Below are positions 1 to 10,606 of a stretch of 64,000 nt of DNA, piece by piece. The stretch lies in NCBI RefSeq assembly GCF_029867415.1, contig NC_081186.1, positions 26,353,915 through 26,417,914 of the forward strand, given 5' to 3'. The notes under the pieces were generated by a model that worked only from the letters and a program-made list of their open reading frames with translations, was not told the DNA's origin and searched no databases. The first letter of the stretch is position 1, and every line of letters starts with the position of its first letter. The stretch is from Vicia villosa. Its lineage: Eukaryota; Streptophyta; Magnoliopsida; Fabales; Fabaceae. The translations under genes and the position numbers were made by a program.

Positions 1-298
1 ATTCAAAGCTCTGCAGCTGTCCAATGGAAGCTCTAAAGAGAAGCTCTGAATGTTCTGAAGTTCTATTCAAAGTGAAAGTCTCAACTGAAATAGAAAAATA
101 CTCAGGGAAGTCTTTTATTTATAAATTATTCTAGTATTAATTTCAGGGGGAGATTGATAATCTCAGGGGGAGACATATTCACACACTCTGATTATATGCT
201 TATGCTATATATGTGTAATTGTCTTTGTTCATCTGATATTCTGGATGCAAATTCATATCAATTATATATGTTTTTGTCATCATCAAAAAGGGGGAGAT
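1..298 (+). mobile_element. 3' internal tail of a SIRE-like Ty1/copia retrotransposon (truncated by window edge)
   Basis: Non-coding sequence rich in AGCTCTGA and GTTCTGA words. It holds three G-rich stretches (around 145-155, 165-175 and 288-297), the last being the polypurine tract directly before the LTR at 299. The wording 'TTTTTGTCATCATCAAAAAGG' is typical of the 3' end of Sirevirus/Maximus-type elements, and the same design recurs before both other copia LTRs in this window. The coding part lies left of the window. Confidence 0.75.
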
Positions 299-1373
299 TG
301 TTAGAACAAGAATTGTTCTGATCAATATTCTGTGTTTTGATGATAACATTATGTATAAATTTTGTATAAGACAATGTGGTACTCTAATCCTTTGCATTTT
401 CCATTTCAGGAAATATATAAAGAGTATGCACAAATCAGCGCTCAGAAGCAACTGACTCAGAAAGTTCTGGATAGCTTCATCAGAACATGCTCTGGCAAGA
501 CATTAGAAGATGGTCATGCAGAATCAGAACATGAACTGGAAAGCATCAGAAGAATGGAAGTCAGAAGAACAAGCTCTGAAGTTCTGATGGTATCACGCTC
601 AAGCTCTTCAAAGTCAGAAGACAGAAGATGCTCTGCACCAAAGTTGTTGACTCTGATATTCAAATGTTGTTATCTAGAAAATCTGAGTCCAAAAGAAAGT
701 ACAAGATGAAAGGCTGAAACGTCTAATCTCTGACTGACAAAAGGAACATTAGAAGCTACAAAAGGCAAAGTCAGTAAAAGCAGCAAAAGCAAGGCTCGAG
801 GTAGTTGAAAAAAGTGTGAAACATTAAATGCAGCGTTGTACTATTCACGCAAAGCATTAAATGCTCCCAACGGTCATTTCCTCTCGGCGTCTATAAATAG
901 AAGTTTTGATCAGAAGCTAAATACAACACTTGCGCAAATATACAGAATTGCTGTCAAATTCAAATGCTTACGAATTTCATCTTTAACCTCACAAACTCTT
1001 GTAATATTTAGTGAGTGTTAAGTATAGAACTTAAGAGAAATATCACAGTTGTGATTAGAGCTTTATTAGAAGCATTTAAACTCTTGTAAACTTTATTTTT
1101 ACATTGATTGTAAAAGGATTCCTAGAGTGATCAAGTTATGATCAGGTTACTCTAGAAGACTTAGAGTGTTTCTAAGTGGATAACCATTGTAATCAGTTGA
1201 ATTAGTGGATTAAATCCTCAGTTGAGGTAAATCACTCTAAGGGGGTGGACTGGAGTAGTTTGGTTAACAACAAACCAGAATAAAAATCAATGTGTTGATT
1301 GTTTTTATCTTCTAAGTTTTTGAGATACACTTATTCAGTCCCCCCATTTCTAAGTGTTTTTCTATCCTTCACA
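299..1373 (+). repeat. 3' LTR of SIRE-like copia element
   Basis: The repeat begins TGTTAGAACA right after a purine tract and ends CTTCACA after a C-run ('TTCAGTCCCCCC'). That is the same terminal arrangement as the copia LTR ending at 10559. Length is 1,075 bp. The U3 part is full of TCAGAA/GTTCTGA words. A clean TATA box sits at 892. The 5 bases after the LTR, AATAA, are the candidate target-site copy; the matching copy would be outside the window. No coding content. Confidence 0.8.
892..899 (+). promoter_or_regulatory. TATA box of the SIRE-like LTR
   Basis: TATAAATA followed by G, in the middle of the LTR and in element sense. It is the expected U3 promoter, with transcription likely starting about 30 bp downstream. 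Confidence 0.7.
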
Positions 1374-2005
1374 AATAATCAATTCAATATCTATTATATC
1401 CCAATCAATTATACTTATTGAAATTAATTCAACTATTAACTAAATCAACTAACTAATAAATACACTACATTAGTTCCAAGTTACAAATTCATTTTCAAAT
1501 CCAAAACCAATATTTAATATAAAAGATATTCAAATCCACACTATTTCGGTCGGTTAGTAAATATCACATTTTGAATAAAATAACACCACCATGTAAATCT
1601 ACTAATTAAACTTAGCTACCACGTAAATTTTCATCAAATTTCGGACAACTAATTATTTCGTTTAATTCTGCTATTCGGTCAAACGGAAATGTTTAAATTA
1701 TATAGCACCGCTTATTTTCTTGTTTCTAACTACTTCATAACCCAAAGTAACACACATGTGCCCTGTTCAAGCTATTAGCCACGGTTAGAAAAAAATGGTG
1801 TTTTCACGCTAGAGTAAGTGAATTTCATGACAACTACATGCCATTGTATCACTATAGTAAGTGATTCATGAGAGTTTGTTTTCAAATAAAGAAGAGAAAA
1901 AAACGCTACAGTGATGGCTCATGCAAACCGAAACAGGACATAGTAGTGGAACAAATACATAGCACTCATTATCTTTATATCATGCGCTACAGGAACAGGA
2001 AAAGA

Positions 2006-2107
<102 letters not shown>

Positions 2108-2445
2108 CCCATATGTCAATTCAAACACAATTAATCATCACAAATCAAAGATTACTCATCAAAACCTAACAATTTCAAAACCATAAAATTAGGGATTTAC
2201 ACCTAAACATGTTTCTACCCATTGACCCAAATATACTAACCCATAATAATAAGGATTCTCCCCATTACCTCTTCAATGTCTCCTCCAAACCCTAAGCTCC
2301 CCTTTGTTCTTCCCCTTTTCTCTTTTTCTCTTCTCTGCCTCTTTTCTTCTCTACTCGTGGAAAAATGAAAAGGAATAAAGAGGAATGTGGTTCCTCACTT
2401 TCTAACCCTTACCAACTACACAATATGGGTCTAATTATAACACTC

Positions 2446-2453
2446 CTTATATA
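2446..2453 (-). promoter_or_regulatory. TATA box of the Tekay-like LTR
   Basis: On the minus strand GTATATAAGG, about 450 bp into the LTR, followed by a leader leading towards CT-rich sequence. Position and sense fit a retrotransposon U3 promoter. Confidence 0.55.
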
Positions 2454-2901
2454 CTCCTAAGATCTCTAAATAAGACCAATATAATATATATACTATTTAG
2501 TATTTCTATTTTAGTTACTAAATTAAATAACACCAATAATTAAATAGACACAAATATACACACCAGATTAATTAATATAATCAATTGTTATACTATCTAA
2601 CAATCAATTATTAATTAACACACCAAATAAAATACAATAGAATAATAAAATAAATACGGATAAAATCCTCTAATAATTCAATGTCTCATATTTCCGGTGT
2701 AATCTTAATTACTCGGAAAATTCCCAAAACGCTAAATATTAACTCATTAATATTTCTAATACTAAAAATATTAAAATTTTCGATTAAATATCGATCCGCT
2801 ATCCCGAACTAATACCTTATAAATCGTCCCAAAACGTGAAAATTTCAATAAACATCACAAATGACTAAATTAAGCAAATAATTATTTTTCCGGGTGTTAC
2901 A

Positions 2902-2915
2902 ACTCTCCCCCACTT
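2902..2915 (-). other. Polypurine tract of the Tekay-like element
   Basis: Minus strand AAGTGGGGGAGAGT, directly before the LTR start at 2901. It is the plus-strand DNA primer site for reverse transcription. Confidence 0.75.
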
Positions 2916-2942
2916 AAAAGATTTTCGGCCTCGAAAATTACC

Positions 2943-5815
2943 TCAAACGAACAACTCTAGATACGATTCCTTCATCTTATCCTCGATTTCCCAAGTGATA
3001 TTGCCATCGGCAACTCCACCCCATATCACTTTCACCAAAGCGATCTCCTTACCATGTAGCTTATTCACTTCTCGATCTTGATTCGCATAGGTGATGTATC
3101 AACCTTCAAATTATCTCTTACTTGAACATCATCTAACTGAACAACATGCGATGGATCCGCAATGTACCTCCTCAATTGAGACACATGGAATACTTCATGA
3201 AGATTAGAAAGAGACAGTGGCAATGCAATCCGATATGCCACTTCACCTACCCTTTCCGAAATCTGATAAGGACCAATGAAACGCGGCGTCAACTTACGCG
3301 ACTTCAATGCTCTACCAACACCCGTCATTGGTGTAATTCGAAGAAACACATGATCATCCTTCTCAAACTCGAGAGCCTTCCTCCTCTTATCATGATAACT
3401 CTTTTGACGACTCTTAGAAGCCTTCATCTTATCCGTTGTCTCTTGAATCAATTCGGGTCCAACCACAACACTCTCTCCCAATTCGTACCAACACAAAGGA
3501 GTTCTACACCTTCTACCATAAAGAGCCTCAAAAGGTGTCATTCCAATACTAGAATGGAAATTGTTGTTATACGTAAACTCGATCAAAGGCAAGAAACTAT
3601 CCCAATTTCCTCCTTGTTCCAAAACACAAGACCTCAAAAGATCTTCAAGCGACTGAATTGTCCTCTCCGTTTGACCATCAGTTTGCGGATGATACGCCGA
3701 ACTCAAACGCAACTTCGTACCCAAAGCACTTTGCAAACCTTCCCAAAATCTCGAAGTGAACCTCGGATCTCTATCCGAAACAATGCTCGATGGAATACCA
3801 TGAAAACACACAATCTTCTCGAAGTACAACTTAGCAAGCCTCTCCATCGAATAATCCATTCTCATCGGAATAGAATGAGCACATCTCGTCAACCTATCCA
3901 CAATGACCCAAATTGCCTCACAATTACCCGATGTTCTCGGTAAACCCGAAACAAAATCCATAGAAATACTATCCCAATTCCACTCGAGAATAGATAACGG
4001 TTGCATCAAACCAGACGATTTTTGATGTTCAATCTTTGACTTTTGACAAGTCAAACAAGAATACACAAATTTCGCTATGTCCTTCTTCATACCTTGCCAC
4101 CAAAACATTTTCCTCAAATCTTGATACATTTTAGTAGCACCAGGATGAATACTCAAACCACTTCTATGCCCTTCCTCAAGAATTCTCTTTCTCAAATCCG
4201 CAACATCCGAAACACAGACTTGATCACGACACCTCATGATACCATTCTCATCAATCCGAAAGTCAACACATTTGCCTTGATTGATCAATGTCATAACATC
4301 GACTAACTTCAAATCTGATTTCTGACCTTCTCGAATCTCATCCAAAATACCATTAGTAAGCTTCAACATACCAAGTTTCACACCACTAGAAGTTTCTTCA
4401 CATAACAAACTCAAGTCTCTAAATTGTTCCAACAAGTCAAACTCTTGAACTATCAACATAGACATGTGCAAAGACTTCCTACTTAACACATCAGCTACAA
4501 CATTCGCTTTACTAGGATGGTAGTTCAAAACAAAATCATAGTCTTTTAAGAATTCCAACCATCTTCTTTGCCTCATATTCAACTCTTTCTGATCGAACAA
4601 GTACTTCAAGCTCTTGTGATCACTAAACACATCAAACCTCGACCCAAACAAATAATGTCTCCAAAGATTTAACACAAACACAACAGCTTCCAACTCCAAA
4701 TCACGTGTAGGATAATTCCTCTCATGAACTTTGAGTTGCCTTGAAGCATAAGCTATAACTTGTCCTTTTTGCATTAGAACACCTCCCAAACCCAACAAAG
4801 AAGCATCACAATACACAACAAAAGGTTCTAACGGATTCGTTAAAATCAAAATAGGAGCCGTAGTCAATCTTCTCTTAAGCTCTTGAAAAATTGTTTCACA
4901 CTGCGAAGTCGAAATGAAAGCTTGACCTTTTCTAGTCAACTGCGTCAACAGTAATGACAACTTAGAAAACCCCTCAATGAACTTCCTGTAATAACCAGCC
5001 AAACCAAGAAAACTTCTAATCTCAGACATAAATTTAGGAGCTTCCCATTGAGATACAACCTCAATCTTCGAAGGATCAACGAAAATACCACCACTTGAAA
5101 TCACATGCCCAAGAAAGCTTACTTCACTTAACCAAAACTTACATTTAGAGAGCTTGGCAAACAGCTTATTCTCTTTCAACACGTTTAACACAACCTTCAA
5201 ATGCTCGGCATGTTCCTCTTCACTCTTAGAATAAATCAAGATATCATCGATGAACACAACAATAAACTTATCCAAATAATTATGGAAAATGCTATTCATA
5301 TATTCCGTAAACACACCAGGTGCATTAGTCACACCAAACGGCATTACAGAATACTCATAATAACCATACCTCGTCCAAAAAGCAGTTTTCTGAATATCCT
5401 CCGCCTTCACACGAATCTGATGATACCCAAACCTCAAATCAATCTTGCTAAACACACAAGCTCCGACCAACTGATCCATCAAATCATCAATTCTCGGGAG
5501 TGGATATCGGTTCTTAATCGTCACTTTGTTCAATTGTCTATAATCAACACATAATCTCATCGAACCTTCTTTCTTCTTGACCAATAGAATAGGTGCACCC
5601 CACGGAGATACACTAGGACGACTAAACCTCTTCTCAAGAAAATCTTCCAGTTGACTCTTCAACTCTTTCAATTCAAAAGCAAACATCCTATATGGAGCCA
5701 TCGATACAGGACTAGTTCCAGAAACTAAATCAATTGAAAACTCCACTTCACGTTCTGGCGGTAAATCACTTATATCTTCAGGAAATACCTCTGCAAACTC
5801 AAAAACTATTGGCAA
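2943..5815 (-). pseudogene. pol: Tekay-like chromovirus pol: RT, RNase H, integrase, chromodomain (broken)
   Basis: A 916-codon open stretch (3065-5815) encodes the replication and integration enzymes of a Ty3/gypsy chromovirus. RT lies at about residues 60-240, with catalytic FIDD at 188-191. RNase H starts near 330 (YCDAS motif and a [10 protein letters not shown] block). A zinc-binding HHCC region lies in the second half, then the integrase core with [11 protein letters not shown] and the [10 protein letters not shown] block. The C-terminal chromodomain-like segment (LVKVIWGG...WEIED) continues at 2943-3064 but in another frame, so a small deletion after RIKIEK breaks it. Upstream, a TAA at 5816-5818 separates it from protease. 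One conserved RT serine (DLRSGYH) reads DLRFGYH, and ADALSRK reads ADVLSRK. The element is non-functional and old relative to those inserted in it. Confidence 0.88.
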
Positions 5816-6274
5816 TTATTTAATTGTTCTCTTCTCACGAATATCCAAAGTTAACAACAACATAAACAATTCAGACCCTTCTTGCACCGATTCATCAACT
5901 TGCTTAGAAGACAAAAACAATTCTTCCTTATCACCAATCTCAGGAAAAATAAACGTCTTATCGAAACAGTTGATATACACACGATTAAATTCCAACCAAT
6001 TCATACCCAAAATCACATCAAGCTGTTCTAAAGGAAGACAAACTAAATCAATCCCAAAATTCCTACCAAAGATACTCGACGGACAATTCTGACACACATA
6101 AGAAGTAGAAACAAAACCCATAGCAGGTGTATCAATAACCATACTTCTACGCATATCAGATAACACAAGATTCAACCTCTTAGCACAATCCAAAGAAATG
6201 AAAGAATATGTTGCATCGGTATCAATAATAGCAATCAAAGGTGTACCATTAATAAAACATGTACCTTGGATTAG
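5816..6274 (-). pseudogene. Tekay-like aspartic protease (broken)
   Basis: The retropepsin part of the same polyprotein. The active-site triad normally read as DTG appears as DTD within IIDTDATYSFIS, which should abolish the catalytic dyad geometry. The C-terminal flap and core ILGMNWLE is intact. It runs in frame into the RT region except for a TAA stop at 5816-5818. Its upstream join to the zinc-knuckle region near 6275 needs a one-base frame change. Confidence 0.8.
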
Positions 6275-6710
6275 CCTCTCATCGTAGTGGCCTCTGCACC
6301 AAACAATGCAAACACTTTTCCCTTTGCGTGCTCCTTCTTTGGTTTGTCACATTTGGTACTAATGTGACCTTTCTTTCCACAGTTGAAACAAGTCACACTC
6401 GAACCAGTCCTATAATTGTTTGCTTTGTGACCACTCTTGCCACACTTGAAACACGTCACATAATCCTTATCACAATCAATAGCACGATGACCTTCAACAC
6501 CACATTTTTAGCACTTAAGTGGAGTGGAATATCCCCCCCCACTTGGCTTCTTTCCAAAACCAGCTTGTTTCCTCTTGTCATCATATGGTTTCCCACGATC
6601 TTGATTTTTCCCTTTCAAGCTCTTGTAGAAAGAAACACTCTCCCTACTATCCTCATCATAAATCCGACTCTTCTTAACCAACTCAGTAAAACAGGTAATC
6701 TGTTGGTAAC
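6275..6710 (-). pseudogene. gag: Tekay-like gag, nucleocapsid end (5' part lost)
   Basis: Three CCHC zinc knuckles can be traced on the minus strand. The first has its second position changed to a TAA stop (C-stop-KCGVEGHRAIDC). The second has its last cysteine changed to tyrosine (CFKCGKSGHKANNY). The third is intact (CFNCGKKGHISTKC). The basic linker before them is open up to 6710, where the LTR of element B begins, so the rest of gag, the primer site and the 5' LTR are not in this window. Confidence 0.8.
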
Positions 6711-7297
6711 TGTCATACCCCAATTTTTGACCCTAAGATCATACATCATGTACATCCCAATCATTAATCAAGAGCTTCACTTTGAAGTTCTATTTTCGGT
6801 GTTTGCTCGCTTCGTCTCTGAGGGGAACTATCAGGCACCTAATTCTATTTAATTTGTTTTATACTAACCAAACTCCAAAAATATGTATTTTGTCTCTTTT
6901 GTTTATATTTTACAGGTAAAAGACCGGGCAAAAAAAAAACAGTGCAAGAAGAAAAATTTTGAAAATTTGAAGGTGGAAATCGATTTACCCATATGGGAAA
7001 TCGATTTCCTAGGGCAAAAATTAAAAAAAAAAAATAGAGAGGGAAGCATGACATCATTTTGGAACCTATTTTTCTTTGATCATTTTTGTCATTTTACCAA
7101 TTTTCCACCTCATCAAAAATAATTCCCTTCATTAACCTCATTTTAACCTCATTTTACCATTTAAACACCAATTAAGCACAAATTAATTACCAAATGCAAA
7201 ATGACCAAATTACCACTACTCTTGCTCCAATTCTATAAATAGAGGCCTTGCCTCCCTCATTTCACAAGCTTGGAGAGCCAAAAAAGTTCTTGCAATT
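6711..7297 (+). repeat. LTR fragment of element B (Ty3/gypsy type)
   Basis: Starts TGTCATACCCCAA exactly where the Tekay gag frame ends; the preceding five bases, GTAAC, are the candidate target copy. It carries a TATA box at 7234-7241. It stops at 7297, where a second, different TGTCATACCCC start (element A) follows. The remainder of element B should reappear to the right of element A, beyond the window. Two near-identical ATCGATTTACC/ATCGATTTCCT words around 6980-7012 form an imperfect inverted pair. Confidence 0.65.
7234..7241 (+). promoter_or_regulatory. TATA box in LTR of element B
   Basis: TCTATAAATAGAGGC, the strongest plus-strand TATA box of the region, about 520 bp into the LTR and followed by a short leader that is cut off by the insertion of element A. 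Confidence 0.65.
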
Positions 7298-8048
7298 TGT
7301 CATACCCCAAAATTTGCCCATCACATTTCATCTTCAAGGGTTCAAGGTTCAAGGGTTTATTCGAGCAAACATTCTCCTAATCGAGGGCCTCCTAAACTAG
7401 GGTTTGCGTTTCATCAAAAGAATTTGAATCTCTAAAGCCTCAAATGGATCTCAAGGTGTCCCATATGTCTCAAGGTACCTCTATGTCAATTATCAAGCTT
7501 CAATCCCAAGGATTTCTCATTCAAATACTCAGGTGATTTGACTGTACCTTGACCATAGTTTGACCTAAAAGTCAACTATGGTCAAGGTACAATCAAAACA
7601 CCTGACTTTTGGTAAACATCAAGTATTTGTGGTTATATCCATCATTTGATCAAAGGTTGATCATGATCCATTAATAAAAACTCGGAAATGAACAAATTTA
7701 AAGGTTCAAATTAGGGTTTTTATAGGAAAAGTCAACTCAACTTTGACTGGTCATAACTTCCACATGGAGTGTCAGAAATTTCTCACTCAAAGCCCATTTT
7801 GAAGGAAATTGAATCCTCTACAACTTTGTCCCTCACAAGCCAAGGCCAGAAATGCACCATTTGAGAGATATGATACAAAAGATTATAGGTTCTTTTTAAA
7901 GGTCAACCGAAAGCAGTTTTTTGTCAAAGGGCATATCATCGAGATAAAATCTCCGAATGAAAAATATGTCCCAAAGTGGCTTGTAGAGGACATCCTGAGG
8001 TTTCCAAAAAGTTCTAGAACTCTCTCATATCTTAAATATTGAAGGAGA
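7298..8048 (+). repeat. Partial 5' LTR of element A (Ogre/Tat-like)
   Basis: The first 750 bases match the LTR start at 42366-43111 almost base for base, including TGTCATACCCCAAAATTTGC and a long shared U3. After 8048 the two copies diverge abruptly: here the sequence jumps into interior-type sequence, while the right copy continues as LTR for at least 2.3 kb more. A deletion has therefore fused U3 to the interior and removed the promoter, the primer site and any coding region. Confidence 0.75.
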
Positions 8049-9170
8049 TAAATTATTGGGAATGAGCGTGGTCTTTCAAAGGAAAAAAAGGATGCATTTC
8101 TCCATGCCAGCCACATGTCCATGCCTTTTCGTAACAGGATTGTGAATACAACAAAGTTTATCGTCGAGCAAGGATTAGTTAAACAAAGAAGTTCCCTTAT
8201 AGATACACTCAAGGGGTATGTAGTCATAAAGGGGTCCATATATGAACATAGCAAAACTTACGAAGACGCTGAGCGATAACTTAGGGTGCAAGGGTCATTC
8301 CAATTGGGGCAATACCCTAAACAAAGATGCATAACTACGATGGAGGAAAGGCGACATATGTTAACTCCACACCAAGGGGCAAAAGGGTCATAGGTGTTCT
8401 CTATCAATCTACAAACTCTGAAGGTTGCGAACGGTGTGATACTATCCTTAGGAAAAGCAAAAGAGGTTAAGTTAAAGGAAACTCATGAAGTTCCGATACG
8501 ACGAAAACCCACCGCTAAAAATTTATTCCCGACAGGTTTGACGTGCCCAAGGAGAATTCGAGGTTACCCTTTACTTCTACAAGTATAGGAACTAAGGAGT
8601 AAAACAAGGTCGACGGATTTACAAAGGCGATTGTCCCTAGGATCAATAGGTTTTATCATGTCAAAATTTCAACCCTTATGATCGCTAAGTGTTACTCAGG
8701 ATAAAAGTTGTACCTTCGGATTAGCAATTCTAATGGGGTGACCATGCAGGTTTTGGAGTCAATACATTCGCTTCATTCGCTCACTACTACGAATTTCCAC
8801 TTGCACACTTCTACTCTATTTTTCAATTTCAAATTTAGGATTATTAACAAACATAAAGGAGAATGACGAATACAAATAACTAAATCTTGCTAAACGTTTG
8901 CTTTCAAGGTAAGACCGAGTCGACGATGTACAGGCATTGTTTCAACTCCTAAATAATGGAGATATAAGGATGTTAATCCCTCGTCACCCCCTCGAGCCAA
9001 GAGTCGGAGTTTTGTTTCTACATTCCAAATAAACCTTGATTTCAACCAGGGGAAGGGTAGATTTCGATTAATTCAATGGTGTGTTTTGGTTGTCAAGAGA
9101 ATCATTCAATCCGAGCAAGGATTCAAGCAAAGGGTCAAGCAAAGGTTCAAGCATAAGGTTCAAGCATATC
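8049..9170 (+). mobile_element. Element A interior, left part, non-coding
   Basis: No open frame of note and no recognisable gag or pol. It contains GGGGCAA words typical of Ogre-type 3' untranslated regions and ends with a short AAGGTTCAAGCA repeat. It is interrupted at 9171 by copia 1 and resumes at 14287. I see no gene here. Confidence 0.55.
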
Positions 9171-10559
9171 TGTGAAGGCAAGCTTCTACCATACTATGTT
9201 TTGATGAAGACAACTATCATAAGTATGCATCAATAAAGGATGAGCAAAAAGATCAAATAAGCAATGGATCAAGTATTTTTAAAAAGAAACAAGATTCAAG
9301 ATTTCCTCAATGGTTTCAAGCTTGGTTGATCTAAGGTATTAAGATTTATGGCAAAGCAAGTCTATTAATGCATAACAAGTGTTCTCAAACATTCATACAT
9401 GTTCCATAATATTTGCAAGTCATTAGAAAAGCATTCAAATCATTAAAAATAAGTTTTTGGCATTTTTTGCATGTGGGAACCGAGTTCCAGTTTGGAGGAA
9501 CCGGTTCCCAGATCCCACTGCCCAGCATATTTGCGCATCACCATGTCCAGGAACCGAGTTCCACATTCTGGGAACCGGTTCCCCAGTTCATTTTTTCAAA
9601 TTTTTATAACGTTGGATATAGGGAACCCGGGTTCTGTTTTAAGGGAACCGGTTCCCACGTGAATTTTTTTGAAAATTCAGAATTCTTTTCTTTCTTCAAA
9701 AGGTACCTCTTCATCTTTTATCCTTGCATCCTTCCATACAAAATAACCATTTGTAAAGGTGTCTTAGAGGCTATATATTTCAGTTTTTTATATTTTATTC
9801 TTAACCTCTTTCATTCAAAAATTCATACAAATCTTATACATCAAGAAATCTTCATATAAACACCAAGTGTCATATACTTCAAATTTCATTGAAACCTCTT
9901 GCATATATTTTCTTTTAATATTGCAAAGAAACATTTCATACCATTCATAAACACTTGTGTTACATTAAAAGATTTGTTTACTTGAAAGGGAAGATCAATC
10001 AAGTGATTGATTCATTGTATCAAAACTTCTACTCAAAATATATTTTGTTATTATTGATTTGCTATCCAGGATTGTTGGAAGCAAGAGTCTTTGATTAGTG
10101 AGAGGATTGTTCTCATAATCAAGTTGATAAATCCAAGAGGATTGTTCTTGGTAGTTGTAACCTTGTTGTCCATAGTTTTGGAAACAAGAGGTATCCTTAG
10201 GGAGGGTGTTCTCTTAAGGACTTATTGAAATCCAAGAGGATTGTTCTTGGTGGTTTTTGTTAGAAGATTGTAGGAGGAGTCTTAGTCTAGGCTTGTACAA
10301 AGATCTAACAATAGTAAAATCTCTTTCGTGTTTGAAAGGGGACTGGAGTACTCTCGGATTGTGAGGGGAACCAGTATACATCATTGTGTTCTTTACTTTT
10401 CCGCAATTTACCGCTTTCATCACTATTATCAAGAAAAGAAAAGAACCATTCAAAAACCTTCAAACACTTAACCAAAAATAAGTACAAGTATTCAAAAAAC
10501 CGGATAAATTTTCAAAGTCCTAATTCACCCCCCCTCTTAGGCGCACTCTTAAACTTACA
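9171..10559 (+). repeat. 5' LTR of copia 1
   Basis: Begins TGTGAAGGCAAGC, ends CACTCTTAAACTTACA after a C-run. It holds six GGAACC-type palindromes (9476-9656) and a TATA-like TATATATT at 9772-9779. The 148-codon frame read through it is repeated unchanged in the 3' LTR and is not a gene. Confidence 0.92.
9476..9656. promoter_or_regulatory. Six palindromic GGAACCGGTTCC-type motifs in the U3 of copia 1
   Basis: Copies near 9476 (GGAACCGAGTTCC), 9497 (GGAACCGGTTCCC), 9550 (GGAACCGAGTTCC), 9570 (GGGAACCGGTTCCCC), 9620 (GGGAACCCGGGTTC) and 9643 (GGGAACCGGTTCCC). They come as three pairs about 20-24 bp apart, about 115 bp upstream of the TATA-like box. The same motifs occur in the LTR of copia 2 and before its ORF3. 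Dyad symmetry suggests a dimeric DNA-binding protein; the factor is unknown. Confidence 0.7.
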
Positions 10560-10561
10560 TT

Positions 10562-10573
10562 TGGCATCAGAGC
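10562..10573 (+). other. Primer-binding site of copia 1 (initiator tRNA-Met type)
   Basis: TGGCATCAGAGC starts three bases after the LTR end. It differs by one base from the usual copia site TGGTATCAGAGC. Confidence 0.88.
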
Positions 10574-10606
10574 AAGTTATAGGTAACTTGTTCCTAAAGA
10601 TCCAGA

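Noticed and set aside
3146..3943. 265-codon plus-strand frame
   Set aside because: It is the antisense shadow of Tekay integrase.
9413..9859. 148-codon frame in the copia 1 LTR, repeated at 13140-13586
   Set aside because: It lies within LTR sequence, appears twice only because LTRs are duplicated, and overlaps promoter motifs; no domain visible.
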